This document shows, piece by piece, positions 18,181 through 26,584 of a stretch of DNA of 64,000 nt. Numbering within the stretch: position 1 is the stretch's first letter; each line of letters begins with the position of its first letter. Origin of the DNA: Spirosoma sordidisoli (GTDB lineage: Bacteria; Bacteroidota; Bacteroidia; Cytophagales; Spirosomataceae); NCBI RefSeq assembly GCF_004138325.1, contig NZ_SBLB01000008.1, positions 248,001 through 312,000 on the forward strand, written 5' to 3'. The translations under genes were made by a program, and so were the position numbers. The notes under the pieces were generated by a model. That model saw nothing but the letters and a program-made list of their open reading frames with translations. It had not been told where the DNA came from and did not search any database.

Positions 18181-19440
18181 ATGCAATCGGCTATTCCTTC
18201 TTCCAATCAACCGCTGCTGGGTACCCGGTCGGCCGTCTGGCCCGTGAGCCGTACGGGCAATTCCATTCCGGTGTATGTATACGCGGTCGTCTTTTCATCG
18301 CTCTGCGTCGTAGTAGGGCTGCTCTGGGACATCATGTGGCACATCAGCATTGGCCGCGACGGACTGTTTGCGCCACCCCACGTGGTTATCTACGTCGGTG
18401 CCGTGGTGTCCGGTTTGTTTTCGGCCTATCAGATTCTGAACCTGACGCTGACCCGCAACCATCCGGACCGGATTAAGTCGGTGCGGTTCTGGGGTGTTTT
18501 CTACGCGCCACTCGGGGCGATGTTCTGCGTATGGGGGGCGCTGGCTATGCTGACGTCGGCACCCTTCGACGACTGGTGGCACAACACCTACGGCCTCGAT
18601 GTCCAGATTCTGACCCCTCCGCATACGATTCTGGCCATTGGCATCATGACCGTACAGTTCGGCGCCATGGTTGGCGTGCTGACCTTGCAGAACCAGTACC
18701 GGACAACCAGTTCGGCTCCAGCAGCTAGTTTACCGACCGACAGCCGGGCTACGCGGCTGAAGTGGCTGTTCGCGATCAGTGCCGGGCTGTTGCTGGCCAT
18801 GCTGTTCACGCTGGCGTCCGAATCGATGGGCATGCAGGAGTCGCATAACTCGGTTTATTACGCCACAGCGGCCATTGTGCTGCCATTTTACCTACTGGCC
18901 GTGGGGCGGGCGTCGATGTTGCGCTGGCCGCTTACCACCATTGCCGGTATCTATATGCTGGCGCTGGTGGTGCCGAGCTGGGTGATTCAGAACTTCCCGG
19001 CTACGCCCCGGCTGGGTCCGGTCCTGAACCCCATTACCCATTATCAGCCGTTTCACTTTCCGATGCTGCTGGTCATACCCGCCCTGGCCGTCGACTGGCT
19101 CATGCGCCGGTTCGAGCGGACCGACGGTGCTCGGAAGCCCAACGACTGGCTGTTGTCGGTCATCTACGGCGTTACGTTGCTGGTTGTCGTCCTGCTCGTG
19201 CAGTGGCCTTTCGGCGAGTTTCTGCTGACATCGCCCCTGGCCCGTAATGGCTTCTTCCTGTCTTACTCCTGGTCGTACGACAACCCGGCGGACTGGCAAT
19301 ACCGGTTTGCGTTCGGCCCCTGGTACAAGCAGTCGGCGGCCGAGTTTGCGCTGGGTTTTGGCAAAGCGCTACTCTATGCGATTCTCTCGGCCCGGATTGG
19401 CCTGCTGTGGGGTAACTGGATGAAAAAAGTGGTTCGATAA
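18181..19440 (+). CDS. Polytopic membrane protein with duplicated His/Asp motif
   Basis: The 419-residue protein has about ten membrane segments and no domain I can name. It carries an internal duplication: D50-I-M-W-H54-x5-D60-x4-P-P-H67 and D130-D-W-W-H134-x5-D140-x5-P-P-H148. The repeated aspartates and histidines at membrane borders look like metal or haem ligands; this is inference. Further histidines occur in SHNSVYYA and NPITHYQPFHFP. The next gene starts 22 bp downstream on the same strand and encodes a histidine-rich exported protein, so the two probably act together. ATG at 18181 is the first in frame. Confidence 0.75.
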   Translation: MQSAIPSSNQPLLGTRSAVWPVSRTGNSIPVYVYAVVFSSLCVVVGLLWDIMWHISIGRDGLFAPPHVVIYVGAVVSGLFSAYQILNLTLTRNHPDRIKSVRFWGVFYAPLGAMFCVWGALAMLTSAPFDDWWHNTYGLDVQILTPPHTILAIGIMTVQFGAMVGVLTLQNQYRTTSSAPAASLPTDSRATRLKWLFAISAGLLLAMLFTLASESMGMQESHNSVYYATAAIVLPFYLLAVGRASMLRWPLTTIAGIYMLALVVPSWVIQNFPATPRLGPVLNPITHYQPFHFPMLLVIPALAVDWLMRRFERTDGARKPNDWLLSVIYGVTLLVVVLLVQWPFGEFLLTSPLARNGFFLSYSWSYDNPADWQYRFAFGPWYKQSAAEFALGFGKALLYAILSARIGLLWGNWMKKVVR

Positions 19441-19462
19441 GCTAAAGGCGTATTCTGTACGG

Positions 19463-21157
19463 ATGAAACAACGAATGAGTACATCAAAAAACAGGGCGTT
19501 ACCAGGCCTGCTAACCGGGTTACTGGTGCTCCTGCACGCGCTTATACTGGCCCCGGCGGCATCGGCCCACGTGGGCAGCTCGGGGGTTATTGTTCAGAAA
19601 CAGGTCGGTGCGTACCGGCTCCTGGTCAGCGTTCAGCCGCCCGATGTCGTGCCCGGAACGGCTAAGGTTACCGTTTATGTGGAGCAGGGCCGCGTAGCGC
19701 AGATCGGCGCCCGCCCCGTCTATTTCCGCTCGGGAGATGAAGGCGCGCCCACGCACGATATCCTGACCCGGGTCGAAAACGGCCGGTATGAAGGTGATCT
19801 GTGGCTGATGGACTCGGGGTCGTCGAGCGTTGAACTGGAGCTGAACGGTCCCGACGGCAAACAGACCGTTGTCGTACCCGTAATGTCGGTAGCCACCGCC
19901 GTGCGCGACATGCCCGAAGGCACCGGTATTGGTCTGGCGCTGATGGGGCTGCTGCTGGTCGTGATGATGATTACCATCATAGGCGCCAGCAATGCCGACG
20001 GCATTACGAAACCGGACCAGGCGGCTTCGGCCGGGCTGGGCCGCCGTAGACTGGTGGGTATGGGCGCTGGCGCTTTGGTACTGGCCCTGCTGCTGACCGG
20101 CTGGCGAAGCTGGTGGACCAGCGAAGTCGAGGTCTACAAGGACCAGCAGCTTTACCGGCCAACGTCCATTCTGACCAGCGTTGCCCCCGCCAACGGTACC
20201 CAACGGTTATCGATCCGCATCGACACGACCGGCTTTGGCCAGAACTGGCAGAAAAAACGGCTGCTGAGTTACGTACTGCCCGACCATGGCAAGCTGATGC
20301 ACACCTTTCTGGTCCGGATGCCGGGGCTCGACGCCTTTGCCCACCTCCATCCCAGCCGGCGCGACTCGCTGACCTACGAAGCCAGCATACCCGCGCTCCC
20401 GGCCGGGCGGTATCTGCTCTATTCCGACATTGTGTTCCGATCGGGCTTCACCGAAACCCTGACAGATACCATCGATATTGCCGGATCGGCACCAACCGCT
20501 TCGGCCCCGGCACCGTCTGATCCGGACGATAGCTGGCTCGTGGCAAACCCGATGGGTATCAAGGCCGGGGCCGAGGGAGTACCGCACCTCGATAACAACA
20601 TGGTGGTGTGTGGCAAGCCCGGCGCCAGTATGAAGCTGACCGATGGCTCGTCGATGATCTGGATGGATAAGCCGCAGTCGGTGCTGGACGCCGGTAAGCT
20701 CTACACCCTGAAGTTTGCCGTAGCCGACGCCCAGGGTAAGGCCGTAGCCCTGGAGCCGTATCTGGGCATGAGCGGGCACGCAGCCATTCTGCGCTCCGAC
20801 GGTACGGTCTACATCCACCTGCACCCGGTCGGCACCTACTCCATGGCCGCCGAGGGCTCGTTTGTGGGTCGCCTGGCCGATACCGCCCGCACGTTCCGCT
20901 ACCCCGACGCCAACCAGTTCCGCGACAGCATCGACCGCTACGTGGCCCGGCTCAATACGCTTCCCGATGCCGAGAAAAATAAGCTGCTCATGGCCGGTAT
21001 GCCAGCTATGGACCACAAAATGGCCGTCAATAACATGGTCGAGTTTCCGTACGCCTTTCCGCGGGCCGGGCATTACCGCATCTGGGTGCAGGTCAAACGC
21101 AACGGGCAGGTTCTGACGGGGGTGTTCGACACAGAAGTAAAAGAACCGCTTCTGTAG
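19463..21157 (+). CDS. Exported two-TM protein with CopC/YtkA-like Ig domains
   Basis: The 564-residue protein has a signal peptide ending in ASAHVGSSG, so the mature N-terminus starts with a histidine as in CopC/YtkA-type copper-associated domains. The first domain (about 36-145) is Ig-like (YRLLVSVQPPDVVPGTAKVTVYV). Two membrane helices follow (about 153-173 and 195-213), then a large outer domain with histidine motifs LMHTFLVRMPGLDAFAHLHP, VYIHLHPVGTYSM and a final YtkA-like strand pattern (YAFPRAGHYRIWVQVKRNG). Function is not established. A role in copper or respiratory-complex handling is an inference. The start could also be the ATG at 19475. It probably forms an operon with the preceding membrane protein. 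Confidence 0.75.
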   Translation: MKQRMSTSKNRALPGLLTGLLVLLHALILAPAASAHVGSSGVIVQKQVGAYRLLVSVQPPDVVPGTAKVTVYVEQGRVAQIGARPVYFRSGDEGAPTHDILTRVENGRYEGDLWLMDSGSSSVELELNGPDGKQTVVVPVMSVATAVRDMPEGTGIGLALMGLLLVVMMITIIGASNADGITKPDQAASAGLGRRRLVGMGAGALVLALLLTGWRSWWTSEVEVYKDQQLYRPTSILTSVAPANGTQRLSIRIDTTGFGQNWQKKRLLSYVLPDHGKLMHTFLVRMPGLDAFAHLHPSRRDSLTYEASIPALPAGRYLLYSDIVFRSGFTETLTDTIDIAGSAPTASAPAPSDPDDSWLVANPMGIKAGAEGVPHLDNNMVVCGKPGASMKLTDGSSMIWMDKPQSVLDAGKLYTLKFAVADAQGKAVALEPYLGMSGHAAILRSDGTVYIHLHPVGTYSMAAEGSFVGRLADTARTFRYPDANQFRDSIDRYVARLNTLPDAEKNKLLMAGMPAMDHKMAVNNMVEFPYAFPRAGHYRIWVQVKRNGQVLTGVFDTEVKEPLL

Positions 21158-21242
21158 CTTTGTTTCAGGGTTTGGCGCGTGGCTTTCCGGTCGATTGCGC
21201 TGGCAGACCCGGCCAACCCCTGAAACAACCGACTCACTCATC

Positions 21243-22211
21243 ATGTCTCTGAACCGTCGTCAAACGATTACTGCCCTGGCCGCTTCGGCAGGTGCCTCTC
21301 TTCTTCCCAAACCGGTCCGGTCAGCGCCTGAACTGACCCGCAACGCGGATGCTTCACCGGCCAGCCCGGCCCCGGCGGCCCCGTTTACGCTCTGTCTGAA
21401 CATGAGTACCATCCGGGGCCATAAGCTGGGGTTTGTGAAAGAACTGGAAACGGCCTCAAAAGCTGGCTTCCGATCGGTGGAGATCTGGATGGACACCTAC
21501 CAGGACTACCTCAAAAGCCACTCCCCCGCCGACGCCCGGAAACTCCTGGGCGACCTCGGCATAACCGTTGAGAATACGATTGGCTTCGCGCCCTGGCTCG
21601 TTGACGACGCCAGTGCCCGCGCCAAGGGCCTCGACCAGCTCAAGCGCGAAATGGAGCTGCTGGCTCAGATCGGGTGTAAACGCACCGCTGCGCCCTCCAT
21701 TGGTGTACAGGCCCCCGACGCCCCACTGGTCGATCTGCGCCGGGCTGCCGAACGCTACCGGGCCATCCTCGACCTGGGCGACCAGACCGGCGTAGTGCCG
21801 CAGCTGGAGCTCTGGGGATTCTCCCGAAACCTGAACAAACTCAGCGAAGTCATGTACGTGGCCCTGGAAAGCGGCCATCCGTCGGCGCGGGTGCTGCTCG
21901 ACATTTACCACCTCTACAAAGGCGGATCGGCTCCGGCCGGTCTGCCATTCGTCGGGAAACCGGTTATCGAAGTCTTCCACGTCAACGATTACCCGGCCAA
22001 CCTCAGCCGCGAAGCCATCACCGACGCCGACCGCGTTTTCCCCGGCGATGGCGTAGCACCCATCCGCGACACCCTGCGCGTGATCAAGGACCCGACCCGG
22101 CCTATCGTGCTGTCGCTGGAGGTGTTCAATAAAACCTACTATGCCCAACCCGCCGATACCGTCGCCAAAATCGCTTTTCAGAAGATGAAGGCTATGGTAG
22201 CTGGCGTATGA
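21243..22211 (+). CDS. Tat-exported sugar phosphate isomerase/epimerase-like TIM barrel
   Basis: From the ATG at 21243 the product has 322 residues. It opens with a twin-arginine-like leader (LNRRQTITALAASAGASLLP), suggesting folded export. The rest matches the xylose-isomerase-like TIM barrel (AP endonuclease 2 superfamily): AGFRSVEIWMD, a conserved metal-ligand glutamate region VPQLELWGF, DIYHLYKGG, VIEVFHVNDYP and a final VLSLEVFN. These provide the E-D-H-E metal site of the superfamily. Such proteins in Bacteroidota isomerise or epimerise free sugars or polyols; the substrate is unknown. It converges with the GMC dehydrogenase operon, with a terminator hairpin between. Confidence 0.88.
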   Translation: MSLNRRQTITALAASAGASLLPKPVRSAPELTRNADASPASPAPAAPFTLCLNMSTIRGHKLGFVKELETASKAGFRSVEIWMDTYQDYLKSHSPADARKLLGDLGITVENTIGFAPWLVDDASARAKGLDQLKREMELLAQIGCKRTAAPSIGVQAPDAPLVDLRRAAERYRAILDLGDQTGVVPQLELWGFSRNLNKLSEVMYVALESGHPSARVLLDIYHLYKGGSAPAGLPFVGKPVIEVFHVNDYPANLSREAITDADRVFPGDGVAPIRDTLRVIKDPTRPIVLSLEVFNKTYYAQPADTVAKIAFQKMKAMVAGV

Positions 22212-22238
22212 GCAGCCCGTAGCGGCCCTAACATACCG

Positions 22239-22273
22239 AAAGCCCCGACACCATACCATCGTGTCAGGGCTTT
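22239..22273 (+). terminator. Terminator hairpin
   Basis: A 13-bp stem (AAAGCCCCGACAC against GTGTCAGGGCTTT, one mismatch) with a 9-nt loop ends in a short T run, 27 bp after the TIM-barrel gene. Confidence 0.75.
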
Positions 22274-22348
22274 TGGGTAAATAACGTGAGTTATGACTGT
22301 CAACTATTTGACCGGAAGTTTATTCATGATTCACGGTAAATACCATAC

Positions 22349-24064
22349 CTACAAAGTCTGCCGCTTCATTTCTTTCACGGCATAGTCTACCGAGCGAGCC
22401 GACATAGCCATGTAGGTCAGCGACGGGTTCTGCGTAGAGGTAGAGGTCATGCTGGCCCCGTCGGTCACGAATACGTTTTTGACCGCGTGCATCTGGTTCC
22501 ACTTGTTCAGGATCGATGTTTTCGGGTCTTTTCCCATTCGGGCACCGCCCATCTCGTGAATGTCCAGACCGGGATTTCGTTTGTCATCGCGGGTGCGGAT
22601 GTTGGTGAAGCCGGCGGCCGTAAACATCTCGGTCATCTGCTCCAGGTAATCCTTCACCATTTTCTCGTCGTTATCGTCGTAAGCCACCGATATTTTCAGC
22701 TGCGGAATACCGAACGGGTCTTTCTGCGCGGAGTCGAGGGCTACGTAGTTGCTTTCTTTCGGGATAGTTTCGCCCATCATGTGGGAACCTACGTACCAGC
22801 CGCCCAGCGTTGGGTTCAGCAGGCCTGACTTCAGGTCGGCACCGAGCCCGTCCTGGTTGGTACGCGAGATTCGGCCAGCCGAGAAGCCAGCCGCGTAGCC
22901 ACGCAGGAAGTCGGTTTCCTGCTTCATGACGTTGCGGAAACGCGGGATATAGGGACTGTTCGGACGGCGCCCGTCGGTAGTCGACTCCAGGAAGCCATCG
23001 TATTCACCCGATACGCCGGCCCGGTAGTTATGAAACGCTACGTATTTACCCAGCACGCCACTGTCGTTGCCCAGCCCGTTCGGGAAGCGGGCAGAGGTCG
23101 AGTTCAGCAGGATGAGGTTGGTATTCAGCGCGGCTGCGTTTATGAAGATAACGCGGGCATAAAACTCGGTCATCTGCTTCGTGTTGGCGTCGATAACACG
23201 AACCCCGGTTGCTTTACCTTTCTTCTCGTCGTAGATGATCGAGTGAACGACCGAATGGGGCCGGAGGGTCATTTTGCCGGTTTTGGCGGCCCAGGGCAGG
23301 GTGCTGGAGTTACTGCTGAAATAGCCGCCAAACGGACAGCCACGCTCGCAGATGGTCCGGTGCTGACACTGCGCCCGGCCCTGTTGCAGGTGAATCGGCT
23401 TGGGCTGGGTGATATGAGCCGCCCGGCCCATGATCACGGGCCGGCTGTTCTGGTAGCGCTTCGCCATTTGCTCGCTGAAGTGCTTTTCTACGCAGTTCCA
23501 CTCGTGCGGGGGCAGAAACTCGCCATCGGGCAGTTGCGGCAGTCCGTCTTTGTTACCCGTAATACCGGCAAACTTTTCTACGTAGGTGTACCACGGAGCC
23601 AGATCGGCGTAGCGGATCGGCCAGTCAACGGCGAACCCGTCGCGGGCGGGTCCCTGAAAATCGAAATCGCTCCAGCGCTGGGTTTGCCGCGCCCACATCA
23701 GCGACTTGCCGCCCACCTGATAGCCCCGAATCCAGTCGAAGGGTTTCTCCTGCACGTACGGGTGTTCGGCATCTTTGACAAAAAAGTGGGTCGACCCTTC
23801 GTAAAAGGCGTAGCACTTGCTGATAATCGGGTTCTGTTCTTTGATCTCGCGCGGCAGCTGGCCCCGGTGCTCAAACTCCCAGGGGTTCATCATCGTAGTC
23901 GGGTAATCCGTCACGTGCTGCACATCGCGGCCGCGTTCCAGTACTAGGGTCCGAAGTCCTTTACCCGTCAATTCTTTAGCCGCCCAGCCGCCACTGATTC
24001 CCGAACCAACCACAATGGCATCGTAGGTATTGGCTGCCTGCGCATCAATATTCAAATAAGACAT
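22349..24064 (-). CDS. GMC-family FAD-dependent oxidoreductase (large subunit)
   Basis: The 571-residue protein is a glucose-methanol-choline family flavoenzyme of the gluconate/sorbitol dehydrogenase type. The FAD dinucleotide-binding motif is at G20-S-G-I-S-G25, followed by ERGRDVQH. The family cysteine-rich motif CQHRTICERGCPFGGY is present, and the C-terminal GMC block NPSLTYMAMSARSVDYA ends the protein. There is no signal peptide; the small subunit encoded 15 bp upstream has a Tat leader and probably carries this subunit to the periplasm. A cytochrome c subunit, present in three-subunit dehydrogenases, is not encoded nearby. The substrate is probably a sugar, sugar acid or polyol. Confidence 0.9.
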   Translation of the reverse strand: MSYLNIDAQAANTYDAIVVGSGISGGWAAKELTGKGLRTLVLERGRDVQHVTDYPTTMMNPWEFEHRGQLPREIKEQNPIISKCYAFYEGSTHFFVKDAEHPYVQEKPFDWIRGYQVGGKSLMWARQTQRWSDFDFQGPARDGFAVDWPIRYADLAPWYTYVEKFAGITGNKDGLPQLPDGEFLPPHEWNCVEKHFSEQMAKRYQNSRPVIMGRAAHITQPKPIHLQQGRAQCQHRTICERGCPFGGYFSSNSSTLPWAAKTGKMTLRPHSVVHSIIYDEKKGKATGVRVIDANTKQMTEFYARVIFINAAALNTNLILLNSTSARFPNGLGNDSGVLGKYVAFHNYRAGVSGEYDGFLESTTDGRRPNSPYIPRFRNVMKQETDFLRGYAAGFSAGRISRTNQDGLGADLKSGLLNPTLGGWYVGSHMMGETIPKESNYVALDSAQKDPFGIPQLKISVAYDDNDEKMVKDYLEQMTEMFTAAGFTNIRTRDDKRNPGLDIHEMGGARMGKDPKTSILNKWNQMHAVKNVFVTDGASMTSTSTQNPSLTYMAMSARSVDYAVKEMKRQTL

Positions 24065-24079
24065 ACGTCGACAAGACTT

Positions 24080-24622
24080 TTATTTGGTTTGGGGAATTGC
24101 TTTGGCAGGCACCGGCACACAACCGTGGTAACGGCCCGGCACCATTTCGTACTTGGTCAAGTTGGTCATGACGTACTCCGAGCTGGTATATCCCCGGATG
24201 GTCAGCGCCTTTACCAGTTTGTAGAAATCGGTCTGGGTTTGCTCCGCCGACTGATTCAGGCGTTTCAGCACGTCGATCCGTTGGGGCGTATCACACTCGC
24301 CGAACGAACGGCTGTAGGTCTGCCGGGCCATAGCCTCCGTAGCGGCCAGACCCTGTTTCAGCGTCTCGGCGGCTTTGGGCTCGTAGCAGTCAGCTACTAC
24401 TTTCTGCAGGAACGAATGAACGCCCAGGGCTTTGGCGCCCGGCGTATCGGTTTCGGGAATGATGGTATCCACAACGATGGCCAGTAGCTCATCCTGCGGA
24501 GCCGATAATAGACCGGAAGAGGACCCAATCGTATTGGCATTCCAGCCGTTTGCCCAGGCTGGCAGGCTGATAAATCCGCCGACCGTTACGGCCAGTTGTT
24601 GAAGAGCTGCGCGTCTTTGCAC
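24080..24622 (-). CDS. Gluconate 2-dehydrogenase subunit 3 family protein
   Basis: A 180-residue small subunit of a membrane-bound or periplasmic GMC-type dehydrogenase. It starts with a twin-arginine leader (QRRAALQQLAVTVGGFISLP) that would export the folded complex. The family core is seen in DELLAIVVDTIIPETDTPGAKALGVHSF and YTSSEYVMTNLTKYEMVPGRYHGCVPV. No ATG is available, so a GTG at 24622 is taken as the start; it sits immediately beside a 17-bp inverted repeat. The GMC catalytic subunit gene follows after 15 bp, which supports a two-gene operon. Confidence 0.88.
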   Translation of the reverse strand: MQRRAALQQLAVTVGGFISLPAWANGWNANTIGSSSGLLSAPQDELLAIVVDTIIPETDTPGAKALGVHSFLQKVVADCYEPKAAETLKQGLAATEAMARQTYSRSFGECDTPQRIDVLKRLNQSAEQTQTDFYKLVKALTIRGYTSSEYVMTNLTKYEMVPGRYHGCVPVPAKAIPQTK

Positions 24623-24625
24623 GAG

Positions 24626-24699
24626 AAGTAAGTAGCGTTAAGCGTAAACGAAGCAATAAAGATAATCAACCCGTCTTATATACTTAACGCTACTTACTT
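24626..24699. repeat. Long inverted repeat before the dehydrogenase operon
   Basis: Perfect 17-bp arms AAGTAAGTAGCGTTAAG (24626-24642) and its complement (24683-24699) surround a 40-nt AT-rich centre. The inner edge is only 4 bp from the GTG start of the subunit 3 gene and 8 bp from the stop of the App1 gene. It could be a terminator, an operator pair, or an mRNA hairpin masking the translation start. Confidence 0.7.
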
Positions 24700-24706
24700 A
24701 CTATTC

Positions 24707-25849
24707 TTATCCCTCCGCATCGGCCCGGCGGTCGGCCCTGATTTCGGGGATCGTATCGGGGTCGATCAGCCCCAGCGAGGCCGCATGTTCGGCAGCCGCC
24801 ACGGTATCCGACACGAGCAGCATCGGCACCTGGTGCGTCTCGGCAGTACGGATCAGCTCGCGCACGGAAGCGTCGCGGGTTTCGGGCGTAACGTCGCGGA
24901 TGTAGATGGCCCGGATGCGGCCCGGATTGTCGCGAACGACCTGGGTATAAATTTCGGGGTCCTGCTGACCACTGTCGCCAATGAGCACAAACGTCAGCTG
25001 GGGGTTCACGTCCAGTACTTTCCGGATCATGGCCAGCTTATGGGTATGGTGGCTCGACGAGGCCAGCAGCTTAGGATCGAGGCCCAGGTCACGCAGCAGA
25101 ATAGGCCCTTTCGGAATGCCCTGTATCCGGAAAAAATCGATCAGCAGATCGTAGAGATTCCAGGGGCTGCTCGATACATAATAGATCGGGTTGAACAGGG
25201 TCGTGACGGGGCCGCTCTGCAGCGCCCGGTAAAACGCGGCCACTCCGGCAAACGGAAGCCGGGTGTAGGCATTGCCCAGAAACGTAAGCCGTGCCGTTTG
25301 CAGAATACTCGTGGCGCCCGTAACCAGCACCGTATCGTCAATGTCGGAGATGACCCCAAACTGACTGAACGGGGGCGACACCATCAGATGCCCTTCTTTT
25401 ACGACCGGCTCCCGGGTATCAGGCTGCACAATGTCATCGAGCGCGTACCGCACCGGAAACCAGACCCGGCCCGGGTAGGCCATCAGCAGATCGTCGGGTG
25501 GGTTGACCGTCACCTCAAAATAGCCTTCTTCGTCGGTCTGGGTGGTGTAGGCCTGCCCGAATGCTTCTACGCGGACGGTTACGCCCGGTACCTCGTCGCT
25601 CTCGAACCGCTGATAGGTAGCGACCAGATTCTCCCAGAACGTGTCATTATCGGACTGGGTAGACAGGTCGCGTTCGCGCAGTACGCGGCCTTTCAGGTAC
25701 ACGGCCGACGGACTCCCGAAGCCCCGGTAATACACGATTTTGTAGGGTTTACTGGCGTCGAGCCGTCCGAACAGGCGATTCTTCAACCGATCGAAGTGCA
25801 GCTCGGCATCGGCAGATGCATTCACTAAAAAGTCTTTCCACGTTGTCAT
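24707..25849 (-). CDS. App1-type phosphatase (DUF2183)
   Basis: From the ATG at 25849 the protein has 380 residues. The C-terminal catalytic domain (DUF2183, App1 of yeast) contains the HAD-like motif SDIDDTVL with the two aspartates expected of a Mg2+-dependent phosphatase, then YYVSSSPWNLY and LIGDSGQQDPEIY. The yeast enzyme is a phosphatidate phosphatase; the bacterial substrate is unknown. Residues about 90-190 form a beta-rich Ig-like domain (VPGVTVRVEAFGQAYTTQTDEEGYFEV). The start follows the stop of the upstream DUF2064 gene by a single base, so the two are translationally coupled. An earlier start would overlap that gene. Confidence 0.88.
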   Translation of the reverse strand: MTTWKDFLVNASADAELHFDRLKNRLFGRLDASKPYKIVYYRGFGSPSAVYLKGRVLRERDLSTQSDNDTFWENLVATYQRFESDEVPGVTVRVEAFGQAYTTQTDEEGYFEVTVNPPDDLLMAYPGRVWFPVRYALDDIVQPDTREPVVKEGHLMVSPPFSQFGVISDIDDTVLVTGATSILQTARLTFLGNAYTRLPFAGVAAFYRALQSGPVTTLFNPIYYVSSSPWNLYDLLIDFFRIQGIPKGPILLRDLGLDPKLLASSSHHTHKLAMIRKVLDVNPQLTFVLIGDSGQQDPEIYTQVVRDNPGRIRAIYIRDVTPETRDASVRELIRTAETHQVPMLLVSDTVAAAEHAASLGLIDPDTIPEIRADRRADAEG

Positions 25850-25850
25850 G

Positions 25851-26438
25851 CTATGTACTGGATACCCGTTCGTAATCCGACCACTCATCGATGTCGGTTA
25901 GTTCTTCTAACCGCTCGAACGTCAGGTTGTTTTGCTGCAGGGCCAGTTCGGTAAGCTGCCGGAGTTCGGGCTGGCTCCAGGGCATCTTTTCGAACAGAAA
26001 CGAATGCAATGCATTCATACCCAGTAGATAATATCCCCCATCGGTAGCGGGCCCGATCACCACATCGGCTTCGTCGAGAGCCGAGAAGGCCTGCCGGAGA
26101 TGGTCGGCGGTAATGGCCAGGCAGTCGCTGCCGATGATGACTACCTGCCTGGCGCCTTCGGCAAACTGCTCCCGAAAAGCGGCCAGCATGCGTTCGCCAA
26201 GGTCGTTACCGGCCTGTAGTCGTTTCTGGTAGCCGTTCCAGCCGTCGTTGCTGTTGATAAAGTCGCCGTAGTATACCACCCGCGGCCAGGGCAGCAGCCG
26301 CGTAATCTGCTGGGTATGCTGCAGCAGATGCCGGTATACCTGCACCGCCCGTTCGTTGCCAACGGTGCGGGCAATTCGCGTTTTAACCGTACCCGGAATC
26401 GGGTTTTTTACGAAGATGATAAGATGTCGGTCAGCCAT
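25851..26438 (-). CDS. TIGR04282 / DUF2064 family glycosyltransferase-like protein
   Basis: The 195-residue protein, starting at the ATG at 26438, belongs to the TIGR04282 (DUF2064) family, which has a nucleotide-diphospho-sugar transferase fold. The N-terminal LIIFVKNPIPGTVKTRIA is the family signature, and VVIIGSDCLAITADHL and DVVIGPATDGGYYLLG form the rest of the nucleotide-binding core. Some family members are linked to arsenosugar biosynthesis, but no arsenic gene is near, so that role is not supported here. The App1-type phosphatase gene follows after one base. A -7 promoter element overlapping that of ridA lies upstream. Confidence 0.88.
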   Translation of the reverse strand: MADRHLIIFVKNPIPGTVKTRIARTVGNERAVQVYRHLLQHTQQITRLLPWPRVVYYGDFINSNDGWNGYQKRLQAGNDLGERMLAAFREQFAEGARQVVIIGSDCLAITADHLRQAFSALDEADVVIGPATDGGYYLLGMNALHSFLFEKMPWSQPELRQLTELALQQNNLTFERLEELTDIDEWSDYERVSST

Positions 26439-26446
26439 ACGGTGGT

Positions 26447-26477
26447 TTGTCGGACCGCCCTGGCGGTCGTAACTTTG
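26447..26477 (+). promoter_or_regulatory. ridA promoter, Bacteroidota type
   Basis: TTG (26447-26449), 20 nt, then TAACTTTG (26470-26477) matches the TTG-N19/21-TAnnTTTG consensus. The predicted leader is about 100 nt. Confidence 0.65.
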
Positions 26478-26485
26478 CAAAAATA
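26478..26485 (-). promoter_or_regulatory. Candidate -7 element for the DUF2064 gene
   Basis: TATTTTTG on the minus strand abuts the ridA -7 element with no base between, so the two polymerases would compete. No matching TTG is seen at the usual distance. Confidence 0.35.
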
Positions 26486-26584
26486 GTCGATGCTGGCGCG
26501 CCCGCACGATCGTCGGTAGCCCGTGCTGACAGTTCTGCCTTACCTGACGAGCCGCAATCGACTGTTAACCATCTACTAACAAGT

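Noticed and set aside
25851..26438. Arsenosugar biosynthesis locus
   Set aside because: Only the TIGR04282 family name points there; no arsenic methylation, radical SAM or transport gene is near.
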